From: Paramylibacter ulvae
Lineage (GTDB): Bacteria > Pseudomonadota > Alphaproteobacteria > Rhodobacterales > Rhodobacteraceae
NCBI RefSeq assembly: GCF_014652655.1
Contig: NZ_BMZF01000007.1
Coordinates: 86,605-150,604, forward strand
Reading direction: 5' to 3'
DNA: 64,000 bases
The notes under the pieces were generated by a model. That model did no database searches. It was not told the origin of the DNA and saw nothing but the letters and a program-made list of their open reading frames with translations. Positions 52,487-61,321 of this stretch are shown here, one piece after another; within the stretch, counting starts at the first letter, position 1; every line of letters starts with the position of its first letter. The position numbers were made by a program, and so were the translations under genes.

Positions 52487-54319
52487 ATGCATCGCACCGC
52501 CCTTCTCTTTGGCGCCATATGTTTTATTCTGGTCGGCACTGGCTGTTATTTTGTTGGTATGCGCGCGGTGGATGTGCTGGAAAATTTCACCCAAAAATAC
52601 ACCACTGAAACACTGCGCGCCGCTGGTCAAGATTGGGCTGATGTGCGCACTGATGGGATGTTGGTGCATCTGTCGGGTCTTGCCCCCGATGAAGCCAGCC
52701 GTTTTAAGGCATTGGAAACTTTGGGCACGGCGGTACAAATGTCGCGGGTACGCGATGATGTAGTGATCGCCAAAAACAATGCAATCGAACCGCCGCGTTT
52801 CACCCTTGAAATGTTGCGAAACGAAGATCGCATTTCCTTGATCGGTCTTATCCCACAATCAACAGGGCGAGAACGGATTTTAGATTTCGCAACGCAACTT
52901 GCCGATTCTAGCGAAGTCGCGGATATGTTGGAAATCGCAGATCATCCCGTTGGTGCGGCGTGGGAACGTTCGCTGGCCTATGGTTTGGAAATTCTTAAAA
53001 AATTACCGCGCTCGAAAATCAGTATCTCGCCTGATCGCGTTACGGTTACGGCCGTCACGGAATCCGTCACTGAAAAACAAAACACGGAACAATTTTTAAC
53101 CAGCAGCAAACCATCCAATGTGGAATTAACGATGAATATTTCATCGCCGCGCCCTGTTATTGCGCCGTTCACATTTCGCTTAACCATTGATGGCGATGTC
53201 GCTGACTTGACCGCGTGTTCTGCGGATACGCAATCAACGCGTTCAAAAATTCTGCGTTCAGTTTCCGATGTAAATTTGCGTGGAAAACCATCGTGTAATA
53301 TCGGTCTTGGTGTTCCAACAACTGATTGGGCACGCGCCATATCGCTCGCGGTTGATGCCTTGCAAAATTTGGGTGGTGGCACGCTAAGCTTTACCGATTC
53401 CGATGTATCGCTTGTCGCCTCGGAGGAAACCAGCCAAGAAACATTTGATTCCGTTGTGGGCCAACTGGATAATTCACTGCCTGAATTATTTTCGCTACAC
53501 GCGGTGTTACCGCCGAAACTCCTCGACACCAACACCAACGCTGGTATCGAAATCCCTGAATTCACCGCAACCAAAAGCCCAGAGGGCGTCGTGCAATTGC
53601 GCGGGCGCGTCCCCACAGATGATACCAAACTGGCCATCGATACATTCGCACAATCATTGTTCGGCGGTGAACAGGTGTTTTTACAAACACGGGTTGACGA
53701 AAATCTGGAACCAGGTTGGCCAGTACGTATTTTAGGCGGGCTAGAAGCATTGTCAAAACTTCACCACGGAAGCCTGATCGTGCGCGCTGACACTGTCGAA
53801 GTAAAAGGCGTCGGTGCCACACCATCCGTACCATCAGAGGTGTCGCGCGCACTTTCCGTTCGCATCGGTGGCAAGGGTAATTACAAAATTGACGTCAATT
53901 TCGATGAAACACTTTTCGTGGTCGACAAAGAGCCAACACCAGAAGAATGTGAACAAGGGATCACTGCTTTACTGGCACGCGAACAAATTAATTTTGCACC
54001 CTCATCGGCACGCATTGATGCACAAAGCTTGCAAGTGGTTGGTGAAATTGCTGATATCTTGCGTAAATGCCCAGATGCGAAATTCGAAATCGAAGGGCAC
54101 ACCGACAGCCAAGGCAGCGAAGAATTGAATCTCAGCATCAGCCAACAACGCGCTGAATCAGTATTGTCCGCATTGTTGGAACAACGTATCCTAACCTCGG
54201 GTTTAACCGCAAAAGGTTACGGCCCAGAAAAGCCCGTCGCAGACAACGGCACCGAAGAAGGCCGCGCTGCTAACCGTCGCATCGCATTTCGCTTAATTGA
54301 ATCAGAAGGCTCCGAATAA
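52487..54319 (+). CDS. Large envelope protein with BON-like repeats and C-terminal OmpA domain
   Basis: A 610-residue protein. A single N-terminal anchor (residues about 5-24) precedes a periplasmic body. Repeated BON-like stretches can be seen (VRTDGMLVHLSGLAPDEASRFKALE, GVVQLRGRVPTDDTKLAIDTFAQ). The C-terminal OmpA domain spans about 490-605 with INFAPSSARIDAQSLQVVGEIADIL, IEGHTDSQGSEELNLSISQQRAESV and GRAANRRIAFRL. Architecture resembles mycobacterial ArfA/OmpATb and its Rhodobacteraceae homologues. It probably links the inner-membrane anchor to peptidoglycan. A one-base overlap (TAATG) couples it to the next small gene. Confidence 0.83.
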   Translation: MHRTALLFGAICFILVGTGCYFVGMRAVDVLENFTQKYTTETLRAAGQDWADVRTDGMLVHLSGLAPDEASRFKALETLGTAVQMSRVRDDVVIAKNNAIEPPRFTLEMLRNEDRISLIGLIPQSTGRERILDFATQLADSSEVADMLEIADHPVGAAWERSLAYGLEILKKLPRSKISISPDRVTVTAVTESVTEKQNTEQFLTSSKPSNVELTMNISSPRPVIAPFTFRLTIDGDVADLTACSADTQSTRSKILRSVSDVNLRGKPSCNIGLGVPTTDWARAISLAVDALQNLGGGTLSFTDSDVSLVASEETSQETFDSVVGQLDNSLPELFSLHAVLPPKLLDTNTNAGIEIPEFTATKSPEGVVQLRGRVPTDDTKLAIDTFAQSLFGGEQVFLQTRVDENLEPGWPVRILGGLEALSKLHHGSLIVRADTVEVKGVGATPSVPSEVSRALSVRIGGKGNYKIDVNFDETLFVVDKEPTPEECEQGITALLAREQINFAPSSARIDAQSLQVVGEIADILRKCPDAKFEIEGHTDSQGSEELNLSISQQRAESVLSALLEQRILTSGLTAKGYGPEKPVADNGTEEGRAANRRIAFRLIESEGSE

Positions 54320-54636
54320 TGGATCGCACACAGCTTATCATCATCATCGCCATCGTTTTATTTGCGGCATTCCTGCTGGGTTGGATTTTACGTTGGGGGT
54401 ACGGCAGCCTGAACCGTATTAACGCGGCTAATATGGGTGAGATTGACGATTTGGCCAACCGGCTTCATGAGGCGGAATTGCAAAAAGACGAAGCAGAACA
54501 GTTGCTACATGATCGCGAATGGGAATTGAAAAACAAACTAGCCCAAACACAAGCGGAACTGGACGCGGCGATGGCGGGTCTGGGCGATGCACGCCGCGAG
54601 GCCGATCATTTACGCACAGCATTGGAACAAAACTAA
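54319..54636 (+). CDS. Small membrane-anchored coiled-coil protein
   Basis: A 105-residue protein. One membrane helix (residues about 5-24, LIIIIAIVLFAAFLLGWIL) is followed by a Glu/Ala/Lys-rich predicted coiled coil (about 36-100: ANRLHEAELQKDEAEQLLHDREWELKNKL). It is not a named family. It is coupled to the BON/OmpA gene by TAATG, so the products may work together. Its stop shares CTAA with the convergent moaE. Confidence 0.75.
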   Translation: MDRTQLIIIIAIVLFAAFLLGWILRWGYGSLNRINAANMGEIDDLANRLHEAELQKDEAEQLLHDREWELKNKLAQTQAELDAAMAGLGDARREADHLRTALEQN

Positions 54637-55079
54637 TCTTGCCAGCGTTGCAAACTTTGTAAATCCGTTTCACGCGCATCAACCCATGTGGCGTGATCCT
54701 TAAAATGTTCTTTCTTCCAAAACGGCGCTTCGCTTTTGAGGTAGTCCATCAAAAATTCAGCCGCATCAAATGCATCTTGGCGATGGGGTGATGCCGTGGC
54801 GACCATCATTATTTGTTCGCCAAGTTTCAAATTGCCGATACGATGGATAATTTTACAACCCCGTAAATCCCATCGATCACACGCATTTTTTTCAATGCTT
54901 TGCAACGCCTGTTCAACCATGCTGGGATAACATTCAAGCTCCAATGATATAAGCCCAGAATGCGCGGCGTCACGCACAATACCAGTAAAGCTTACAATGG
55001 CGCCGACACTTGGATCAGACGCCATTTTCGACACCTCGGCACCCAAATCGAAATCGTCTGTTTGCACATTAACGGACAT
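54633..55079 (-). CDS. moaE: Molybdopterin synthase catalytic subunit MoaE
   Basis: A 148-residue protein with IVSFTGIVRD, LELECYPSMVEQALQSIEK, IIHRIGNLKLGEQIMMVATASPHRQDAF and FWKKEH, the family's substrate-binding basic residues. It inserts dithiolene sulfur into precursor Z with MoaD. It is one base after moaD and last of the uvrC-pgsA-moaD-moaE run. Confidence 0.95.
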   Translation of the reverse strand: MSVNVQTDDFDLGAEVSKMASDPSVGAIVSFTGIVRDAAHSGLISLELECYPSMVEQALQSIEKNACDRWDLRGCKIIHRIGNLKLGEQIMMVATASPHRQDAFDAAEFLMDYLKSEAPFWKKEHFKDHATWVDARETDLQSLQRWQD

Positions 55080-55080
55080 A

Positions 55081-55332
55081 TCAACCGCCTGTCATCGGTG
55101 GAAAAAATGCTACTTCTGTGGCGTTAGCCAATGATGTTTCAAACGGCACGAGCGTTTGATCAATTGCACAGCGCAAAACACTGCGATCACTGAACGCAAT
55201 TGCATACCGTTCCTCTCGTGCGCTTAATTCATCGAGCAATTCATTGATCGACCCTGCGTCTGTTTCCACGGTTTCAGATGCAACGCCAATGCGTTCGCGC
55301 ACCCATGCAAAATATAAAACGTTTAATTTCAT
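55081..55332 (-). CDS. moaD: Molybdopterin synthase sulfur carrier subunit MoaD
   Basis: An 83-residue ubiquitin-like sulfur carrier ending in the required Gly-Gly (FFPPMTGG). MKLNVLYFAWVRERIGVASETVE is the first beta-hairpin of the family. It is adenylylated by MoeB and thiocarboxylated; MoeB is not in this window. Its start overlaps the pgsA stop by 4 bp. Confidence 0.95.
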   Translation of the reverse strand: MKLNVLYFAWVRERIGVASETVETDAGSINELLDELSAREERYAIAFSDRSVLRCAIDQTLVPFETSLANATEVAFFPPMTGG

Positions 55333-56012
55333 TTTTTATCGTCGCGCAAGTATGGGATGGATTTTTGGAAATAATCATACCCTGTGATCAACGTCAGTAC
55401 AGCCGCAATCGCCAACAATACCCGTCCGATCGAAAGCGATATTTCACTGCCAAGTTGCATATTCAAAAGCCCCAATTCATCATCGATTTTTCCAGATAAG
55501 ATATCATTTACCATATCGTCATCCATCCCGATCGTTAGACCAATGTAGTAATGTTCAAAAACGCCTTTGGCGAACAACACCGCGATGGCCACCATTTGCG
55601 CGGTGGTCTTCCATTTTGCCAATTTTGTTACCTGTAATTTTTCAGCGTCCGCACCCAAAAATTCCCGCAAACCCGATACGAATACTTCACGAAAAACGAT
55701 CAACGTCGCGGGCAGCAATATCCACGGGTTCAAACTGTACAGTGCGACCAGAACCATCAATGCAATTACAACCATTGCCTTGTCCGCGATTGGGTCCATC
55801 ATGCGGCCAAAGTTGGATTCTTGGTTCCATTTACGTGCTAGATAACCGTCGAAAAAATCCGTGATCGCGGCGGATACAAATAACACCAACGCAAACCAAT
55901 CCGCCCAAGGGCGCGTAAAATACAAAAACATAATCGCAACCCCAGGTGCCGCCAGCAGGCGCAACAAGGTAAGAATGTTGGGGATATTCCAGTTCAAAGT
56001 CGTCTCCTGCAA
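55329..56012 (-). CDS. pgsA: CDP-diacylglycerol-glycerol-3-phosphate 3-phosphatidyltransferase
   Basis: A 227-residue membrane enzyme with the CDP-alcohol motif D-G-x2-AR-x8-G-x3-D-x3-D in FFDGYLARKWNQESNFGRMM through DPIADKA (residues 55-77). The start NIPNILTLLRLLAAPG is typical of PgsA. An insert of about 35 residues near 165-195 (IGMDDDMVNDILSGKIDD) is longer than in E. coli. It makes phosphatidylglycerophosphate. It is 48 bp downstream of uvrC and overlaps moaD by 4 bp; uvrC-pgsA adjacency is widespread. Confidence 0.94.
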   Translation of the reverse strand: MQETTLNWNIPNILTLLRLLAAPGVAIMFLYFTRPWADWFALVLFVSAAITDFFDGYLARKWNQESNFGRMMDPIADKAMVVIALMVLVALYSLNPWILLPATLIVFREVFVSGLREFLGADAEKLQVTKLAKWKTTAQMVAIAVLFAKGVFEHYYIGLTIGMDDDMVNDILSGKIDDELGLLNMQLGSEISLSIGRVLLAIAAVLTLITGYDYFQKSIPYLRDDKK

Positions 56013-56060
56013 TTTGGCGATATGATCGGCGCATTGTTTGTCAAATGTCTAAACAAACAA

Positions 56061-57968
56061 TCACCCCTTGTCATGGAAGAAGTCGTAAATAGTTTGCGCC
56101 AATGTATCGGACACACCATCGACAGCCTTTAAATCCTTTAATGCGGCGCGTGAAACGGCCTTGCCCGATCCAAAATGCGCCAATAGTGCCTTTTTACGCG
56201 CGGCACCAACACCAGCAACATCATCCAATGGATTTGCGCTGATTGCCTTTGATCGTTTGTTACGATGGGTGCCAATGGCGAAACGATGTGCTTCGTCGCG
56301 CAGGCGTTGAATGAAATATAAAACGGGGTCATTCCTGCGCAATGCAAATGGGCGTTTGTTTGGAACGTAAAATTCTTCTTTGCCCTTGTCGCGATCTTCG
56401 CCTTTGGCCACGCCAATAAACGGCACATCATCCACTCCCAGTTCCGCCATGATTTCTGCAACTGCGGAAACTTGACCAGCGCCACCATCGATCAACAACA
56501 AATCTGGCCACACCTCGGTTTGGCGATCTGGGTCCTCTGACAGCAACCGTTTGAAACGGCGTAACAACACTTCTTTCATCATACCAAAATCATCACCTGG
56601 TGTGGTGTTTTCGGATTTGATATTGAATTTTCGATAGGATGATTTTTGAAAACCATCCGGCCCTGCAACAATCATCGCACCAACCGCATGTGCGCCCTGG
56701 ATGTGTGAATTGTCGTAAACTTCGATCCTATTGATCGGTTGATCCAGATCAAAGGCATTTGCCAAACCATCCAATAATTTCGCCTGCGCGGCACTTTCTG
56801 ACATGCGCCGTCCCAACGATTCACGCGCATTGCGATGGGCATTCAAAACCAGCTCGGCCTTTTCACCGCGCTGTGGGACGATCAATTCCACCTTGCGCCC
56901 TGCCTTTTGCGAAAGTGCATCCTGCAACAAATCAGCATTCGCAACGTCATTGGACAACAGCAATTGTTTTGGCGGCGTTTTATTATCGTAAAACTGAGCG
57001 ATGAAGTTTTCCAAAATTTCATCGGCTTCGGCACCCGAACCCGTACGCGGGAAATATGCCCGATTGCCCCAATTTTGGTTGGCGCGAATAAAAAACACCT
57101 GAATACAAGCCTGTCCACCCTCGACGTGAAGCGCGATCACGTCCGCCTCTGGCACAGATTGTGGATTGATACCCTGAGTTCCCTGAATATTTGTCAGCGC
57201 GCGTATGCGGTCACGATAACCAGCGGCGCGTTCAAACTCCATATTCGCACTGGCGGATTGCATTTTCTCTGCAAGCTCTTCTTGTATGCGCGTCGATTTG
57301 CCCGACAGGAATCGCATCGCATCCGATACCAATACGCCGTAATCCTCTTGCGATATTTTACCGACACATGGCGCCGAACAGCGCGCAATTTGATATTGTA
57401 AACAGGGGCGTGTGCGGCTGTTGAAAATATTGTCGGAACAATTACGCAGCAAAAATATCTTTTGCAATTGATGTAATGTGCGATTGACAGAACCAGCCGA
57501 TGCAAAGGGTCCAAAATATTCCGCACCTTTTGGTTTGCGCCCGCGGTGTTTTTCGATTTGCGGGTATTCGTGTTCAATCGTGACCTTGATGTTTGGGAAA
57601 CTTTTGTCGTCGCGCAGCAAAACATTATATTTCGGCTTAAGCTGCTTGATCAGATTTTGTTCAAGCAACAACGCCTCGGTTTCCGTTTGCGTGGTCAAAA
57701 ACATCATCGATGCGGTTGCCGATATCATACGCCCGATACGCGCCGAATGCCCCGTGGGTTTGGCGTATGATGACACGCGTTTTTTAAGATTGCGCGCTTT
57801 GCCAACATATAAAACCGCGCCATCCTTATCCAACATGCGATACACACCAGGTGATCCATCCAATGTTTGAACATAGGCCTTTATACGCAAATGTCCCTTT
57901 TGCGTATCCGCCTCTGGCGTGATTTTTCCCTCTTCTTCTATATCCGTTTTGGTGGGTGTTTTATTCAT
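56061..57968 (-). CDS. uvrC: Excinuclease ABC subunit C
   Basis: A 635-residue nucleotide-excision nuclease. It has the GIY-YIG domain ([18 protein letters not shown], residues about 41-58), UVR motif ([25 protein letters not shown]), UvrC RNase H-like domain ([36 protein letters not shown]) and C-terminal HhH ([21 protein letters not shown]). It cuts both sides of the lesion with UvrB. The start ATG 57968 ([14 protein letters not shown]) is provisional: the ribosome site is weak and the frame extends 32 codons. The 57969-58290 region upstream holds its promoter. Confidence 0.95.
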   Translation of the reverse strand: MNKTPTKTDIEEEGKITPEADTQKGHLRIKAYVQTLDGSPGVYRMLDKDGAVLYVGKARNLKKRVSSYAKPTGHSARIGRMISATASMMFLTTQTETEALLLEQNLIKQLKPKYNVLLRDDKSFPNIKVTIEHEYPQIEKHRGRKPKGAEYFGPFASAGSVNRTLHQLQKIFLLRNCSDNIFNSRTRPCLQYQIARCSAPCVGKISQEDYGVLVSDAMRFLSGKSTRIQEELAEKMQSASANMEFERAAGYRDRIRALTNIQGTQGINPQSVPEADVIALHVEGGQACIQVFFIRANQNWGNRAYFPRTGSGAEADEILENFIAQFYDNKTPPKQLLLSNDVANADLLQDALSQKAGRKVELIVPQRGEKAELVLNAHRNARESLGRRMSESAAQAKLLDGLANAFDLDQPINRIEVYDNSHIQGAHAVGAMIVAGPDGFQKSSYRKFNIKSENTTPGDDFGMMKEVLLRRFKRLLSEDPDRQTEVWPDLLLIDGGAGQVSAVAEIMAELGVDDVPFIGVAKGEDRDKGKEEFYVPNKRPFALRRNDPVLYFIQRLRDEAHRFAIGTHRNKRSKAISANPLDDVAGVGAARKKALLAHFGSGKAVSRAALKDLKAVDGVSDTLAQTIYDFFHDKG

Positions 57969-58290
57969 AGGTCTAACATGCCTGATTCTGAACTGGGCTG
58001 CACTGAAAACCATCCACATACAAGAAAAATTATGTCCACGGTTTCTGTGGATAACTCTCTGCATAACTTTAGCTGGCTTAGAATTTTCTGTTTATTTTGG
58101 CATGGTTCCATGAAATGCCCAATATTTAGGCACAATTGCAAGTCATTGAAATTAAAGAAAATTCTTTTTGTATCAATGTCAAATTCTTGAAATCATTAAC
58201 CTTTTTTAACAACTGGTAAATTTGACACCGAAAAGTGGACAATTCGAATCGCTTTTGCCGTAACGGCACTTTCAAAACTGTGATGGCGGG
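57969..58290. promoter_or_regulatory. 322-bp intergenic region with DnaA box and shared motif upstream of uvrC
   Basis: No ORF or RNA gene is convincing here. TGTGGATAA at 58046-58054 is a perfect DnaA box on the minus strand (TTATCCACA), paired with TGTCCAC at 58033-58039 as an inverted repeat. An AT-rich stretch spans 58150-58220. AAAAGTGGACAATTCGAA at 58231-58248 matches, with one mismatch, a site upstream of the 1-kb glycosyltransferase gene. This region should drive uvrC on the minus strand. Confidence 0.55.
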
Positions 58291-59076
58291 TTATTCCACG
58301 CCAATGATATCGGGGGTCTGCCAAGCCATATGTTGGCCGCCGTCAACACAGATCAACTGTCCAGTAACACCTTTTGCATCCAACAGGTAATTCATCGCTG
58401 AAACAATACCATCGACATCCGAACCACGTTTCAAAATCGTATTTCTACGCTGCGCTTCGAAATGTTGCGTGGACTGGCGCGCACCCCTAAGCGTTGGACC
58501 AGGCCCAATCGCATTCACACGAATATGTGGGGCCAATGCCTGTGCTGCGGTTTGAGTTAATGTCCACAAGCACGCCTTGGCCAAGGTGTATGTCATAAAT
58601 TCAGGCGTCAATTTACGCACCCGTTGGTCCACCATATTGATTACACAGGCCTGTGCATCCAATTCACCACGCGAATTTTCAATCGCACTTGGCGTTTGTT
58701 TGGCCATTTCTTGGATCAATGCAAACGGCCCCCACAAATTAGAATCGATATGACGATCCCACGATTTACGGGTCGCGGTTTCAATTGTGTCATATTCAAA
58801 TATGGATGCATTGTTCACAAGAATGGAAATCGGCACGCCGAGCGCATCGATGCTGCGCTGAACCAATGTTTCGGTCTGCTCGTGGTCCAACAAATCTGCA
58901 TGTACCGCAACCGCATGTCCCCCTGCGTTGATAATGTCGGCAACGGTTTCCTCCGCCGCATCTGCACTACTTGAATAGTGAACGGCGACGGATACACCAC
59001 GCGCAGCCAACGACAACGCCATCGCACGCCCCAACCGTTGTGATCCACCAGTGATTAACGCCCCTTGGTATCCCAT
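58291..59076 (-). CDS. SDR-family reductase, pteridine-reductase/FolM-like
   Basis: A 261-residue SDR. The cofactor loop is TGGSQRLGRA (residues about 9-18), where the Arg after the loop points to an NADPH and pteridine-reductase-like branch. NNASIFEYD is the NNAG equivalent, and YTLAK (Y-x-x-x-K) is intact, followed by PGPTLRGARQS. In relatives this locus often adjoins folate genes, but none is visible downstream here. Dihydromonapterin or dihydrofolate reduction is the best guess. The start is ATG 59076. Confidence 0.82.
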   Translation of the reverse strand: MGYQGALITGGSQRLGRAMALSLAARGVSVAVHYSSSADAAEETVADIINAGGHAVAVHADLLDHEQTETLVQRSIDALGVPISILVNNASIFEYDTIETATRKSWDRHIDSNLWGPFALIQEMAKQTPSAIENSRGELDAQACVINMVDQRVRKLTPEFMTYTLAKACLWTLTQTAAQALAPHIRVNAIGPGPTLRGARQSTQHFEAQRRNTILKRGSDVDGIVSAMNYLLDAKGVTGQLICVDGGQHMAWQTPDIIGVE

Positions 59077-59091
59077 TTCGCGTCCTTTCGG

Positions 59092-60027
59092 TTATCCCAA
59101 CAAGAACATAACGTAAAAAACGTAGCAGACAATAAACAGCGCACCCCAGATGCGTGTTAAATTCCAATGCAACAAAACAAACGGTGCCATCAACAGCGAC
59201 GCGCCAAACATCACCCACAGGTCAACGCGGAAAAATTCCGCGGGTACTGGCAATGGCGCCACAAATGCAGCGATTGCTGGAATGGCGAGAAGGTTGAACA
59301 TGTTCGACCCAATGACGTTGCCAATTGCCACGGCGGGTTCTTTGCGAAGTGCCGCCATTACAGTTGTTGCCAATTCGGGCAACGACGTACCAAGCGCAAC
59401 CAGCGTTAATCCAATGATCGCCTCGGACACGCCAAATTTTTGGGCGATACTTGTCGCGCCCTCGATCAATAGATGTGCGCCAAGTGGCAAGGACACCAAC
59501 CCAACAAGCAAAAATATCGCCATTTTTCCATTGCCGATATTTTCGTCGTCTACTTCGGATTCCAGCTCTTTTAGCTTTGCACGCGATCCCATCGCCTCTT
59601 TGTAAGTCGAGAACAAAATCGCGCATAATGATACCAGCAACAACGCACCTTGCCATGCTTTCAACGGGGTTGTGAAACATAGAACAATAAACAACAGGGT
59701 CGCAAATAGCATTAGATAGAAATTGCGTTCCGTATGAACGTTTTTCATATCCAGCCCAGACAACACCGCAGGGATCCCCAAAACCAACAACACATTTGCG
59801 GTATTTGACCCCACAACATTCCCAAGCGCCAATTCAGGTACTCCATCCAATGCTGCCTGAATGGCGATCAAGAGCTCGGGTGCAGATGTGCCAAATGCAA
59901 CCACTGTCAGGCTAACAACAAGTGCGGAAATTCCCAACCTGGTTGCGAGCGCCACTGCCCCGCGCACCAAAAAATCACCACCAAATACAAGGATTACAAG
60001 CCCTGCGATTACAAATAGCCAATCCAT
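59092..60027 (-). CDS. Calcium/sodium antiporter (CaCA family, YrbG-like)
   Basis: A 311-residue membrane exchanger with ten expected helices. The two inverted alpha-repeats are plain: VVAFGTSAPELLIAI with GNVVGSNTANVLLVLG, and LVALGTSLPELATTV with GNVIGSNMFNLLAIPA. The acidic residues in the PEL motifs are the ion-binding ones. A cytoplasmic loop (SRAKLKELESEVDDENIGNG) separates the halves. It exports Ca2+ with Na+ or H+. It begins 4 bp after the small gene at 60032. Confidence 0.93.
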   Translation of the reverse strand: MDWLFVIAGLVILVFGGDFLVRGAVALATRLGISALVVSLTVVAFGTSAPELLIAIQAALDGVPELALGNVVGSNTANVLLVLGIPAVLSGLDMKNVHTERNFYLMLFATLLFIVLCFTTPLKAWQGALLLVSLCAILFSTYKEAMGSRAKLKELESEVDDENIGNGKMAIFLLVGLVSLPLGAHLLIEGATSIAQKFGVSEAIIGLTLVALGTSLPELATTVMAALRKEPAVAIGNVIGSNMFNLLAIPAIAAFVAPLPVPAEFFRVDLWVMFGASLLMAPFVLLHWNLTRIWGALFIVCYVFYVMFLLG

Positions 60028-60031
60028 ATGT

Positions 60032-60229
60032 TCAGTCTTTTTCCGATTTTTTATTTTTCTGACATGCGCATTCTATGCCTTTGAACAGGTAAGAACCGCA
60101 TGTTTGGCATTTTTGCGCCGTCGCCACTTTGCGCCGTTGTAACGGTTTTGGCAGTTGGGGCAATCGCAGTTTCCCAAATATCGCCAGAACAGCAATAAAG
60201 ATGAGAAATAGGGTGACGACCTTTACCAT
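60032..60229 (-). CDS. Small protein with N-terminal membrane helix and C-terminal CxxC zinc-ribbon
   Basis: A 65-residue protein. The hydrophobic N-terminus MVKVVTLFLIFIAVLAIFGKL is followed by a basic linker (RLPQLPKPLQRRKVA) and the four-Cys knuckle CQTCGSYLFKGIECAC. The family is unknown to me. The start ATG 60229 is one base after the S49 peptidase stop, so it is probably cotranscribed between that peptidase and the exchanger. The zinc ribbon could bind a partner or nucleic acid. Confidence 0.7.
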   Translation of the reverse strand: MVKVVTLFLIFIAVLAIFGKLRLPQLPKPLQRRKVATAQKCQTCGSYLFKGIECACQKNKKSEKD

Positions 60230-60230
60230 A

Positions 60231-61034
60231 TTACAGTCCAAACTTTGACCACAACGCGCGGTCTTCGATAGATGATGCAATGTTGGATGCAGCAGTGAGG
60301 CCAAATTTGCTCAGCAATGATTTTTTCTTGCCGTGGAAAATGAATTTCACATCCTCGCCATATCGAAATTTCATCATTGGTACCAAATGTCCAACACTGT
60401 CGACCAAGCCCAAATCCACGGCTGATGCGCCCACCCAGATTTCCCCCGTAAACAAATCGGTTTGCGCCAGTTTTTCACCACGACGCGTTTTCACATGTGC
60501 GATGAAATTATCATGAATGGTTTTTTGCAAAGCTTTGATGCGTTCGATGTCTTCTGGTTTTTCAGGGCGAAATGGATCGCCCATGCTTTTGTCTTTGCCA
60601 GCAGTATGCACGCGCCGTTCGATACCCTGTTTTTGCAACAAGTCTTGAAAACCAAACGACGCCGAAATCACGCCGATTGATCCCACAATCGAACTTTCAT
60701 CAACAAAAATTTCGTCGGCGCTACATGCCAACCAGTATCCGCCAGATGCTGCAACATCCTCGCAAAACGCAAACACAGGGGTTTTTGTTTCAATTGATAA
60801 ACGCCGAATACGCGCACCAATCAGTGATGATTGAACAGGGGAACCACCAGGCGAATTGATCGCCAACGCAACCGCGTCTGGCTTTCCTTTTCGAAACGCG
60901 CGCTCCAACAATGGCGCCAATTCGGCGTCGCTTAAACTTGGCCCACCAAAGCGTGATCCACCACCGATAACACCGTCCAACCGCAATACCGCAACCTTGG
61001 GTGTTTTCTTGAATTTCTTGAGAAGTTTTTTCAT
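60231..61034 (-). CDS. S49-family (SppA/SohB-like) serine peptidase
   Basis: A 267-residue single-domain S49 peptidase. VAVLRLDGVIGGGSRFGG opens the fold. The nucleophile Ser97 is in DVAASGGYWLACSADEIF, and Lys149 of AGKDKSMGDPFRP is the likely general base. There is no N-terminal membrane segment; the first ten residues are very basic (MKKLLKKFKK), so it may associate with the membrane surface. The family degrades cleaved signal peptides or membrane proteins. It is first of a run with the small zinc-ribbon gene and exchanger downstream. Confidence 0.9.
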   Translation of the reverse strand: MKKLLKKFKKTPKVAVLRLDGVIGGGSRFGGPSLSDAELAPLLERAFRKGKPDAVALAINSPGGSPVQSSLIGARIRRLSIETKTPVFAFCEDVAASGGYWLACSADEIFVDESSIVGSIGVISASFGFQDLLQKQGIERRVHTAGKDKSMGDPFRPEKPEDIERIKALQKTIHDNFIAHVKTRRGEKLAQTDLFTGEIWVGASAVDLGLVDSVGHLVPMMKFRYGEDVKFIFHGKKKSLLSKFGLTAASNIASSIEDRALWSKFGL

Positions 61035-61142
61035 ATATCTGATCTAATTCTCTTGGATACGCAGAACAAGGTGAGAGGGTGAATATTTTGGTAAAATCAA
61101 ACCTATGCCACTGTGACAATTAAAGGCGACTAAATATACAAA

Positions 61143-61164
61143 AAAACCGCCTCAAGGGCGGTTT

Positions 61165-61165
<1 letters not shown>
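61143..61165 (-). terminator. Rho-independent terminator of the initiator tRNA gene
   Basis: AAAACCGCC-TCAAG-GGCGGTTTT is a perfect 9-bp stem with a 5-nt loop. On the minus strand it ends in seven T, immediately after the CCA end of the tRNA. Confidence 0.92.
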
Positions 61166-61241
<76 letters not shown>

Positions 61242-61253
61242 TCAACTGTGGGT

Positions 61254-61282
61254 GTTCTAGTGTGACTGTGGGTGGGCTACAA
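61254..61282 (-). promoter_or_regulatory. Candidate promoter of the initiator tRNA gene
   Basis: On the minus strand TTGTAG (61277-61282), a 17-bp spacer and TAGAAC (61254-61259) are placed so that transcription starts a few bases before the mature 5' end at 61241. Matches to consensus are modest. Confidence 0.4.
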
Positions 61283-61321
61283 GCGCAAAATTAGGGTTTT
61301 CACAAATATTTCACAATTCTT

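Noticed and set aside
58195..58210. Possible CtrA site TTAA-N6-TTAAC upstream of the FolM-like gene side
   Set aside because: The CtrA consensus needs a 7-bp spacer (TTAA-N7-TTAA); here it is 6, and the site is in an AT-rich run where chance matches are expected.
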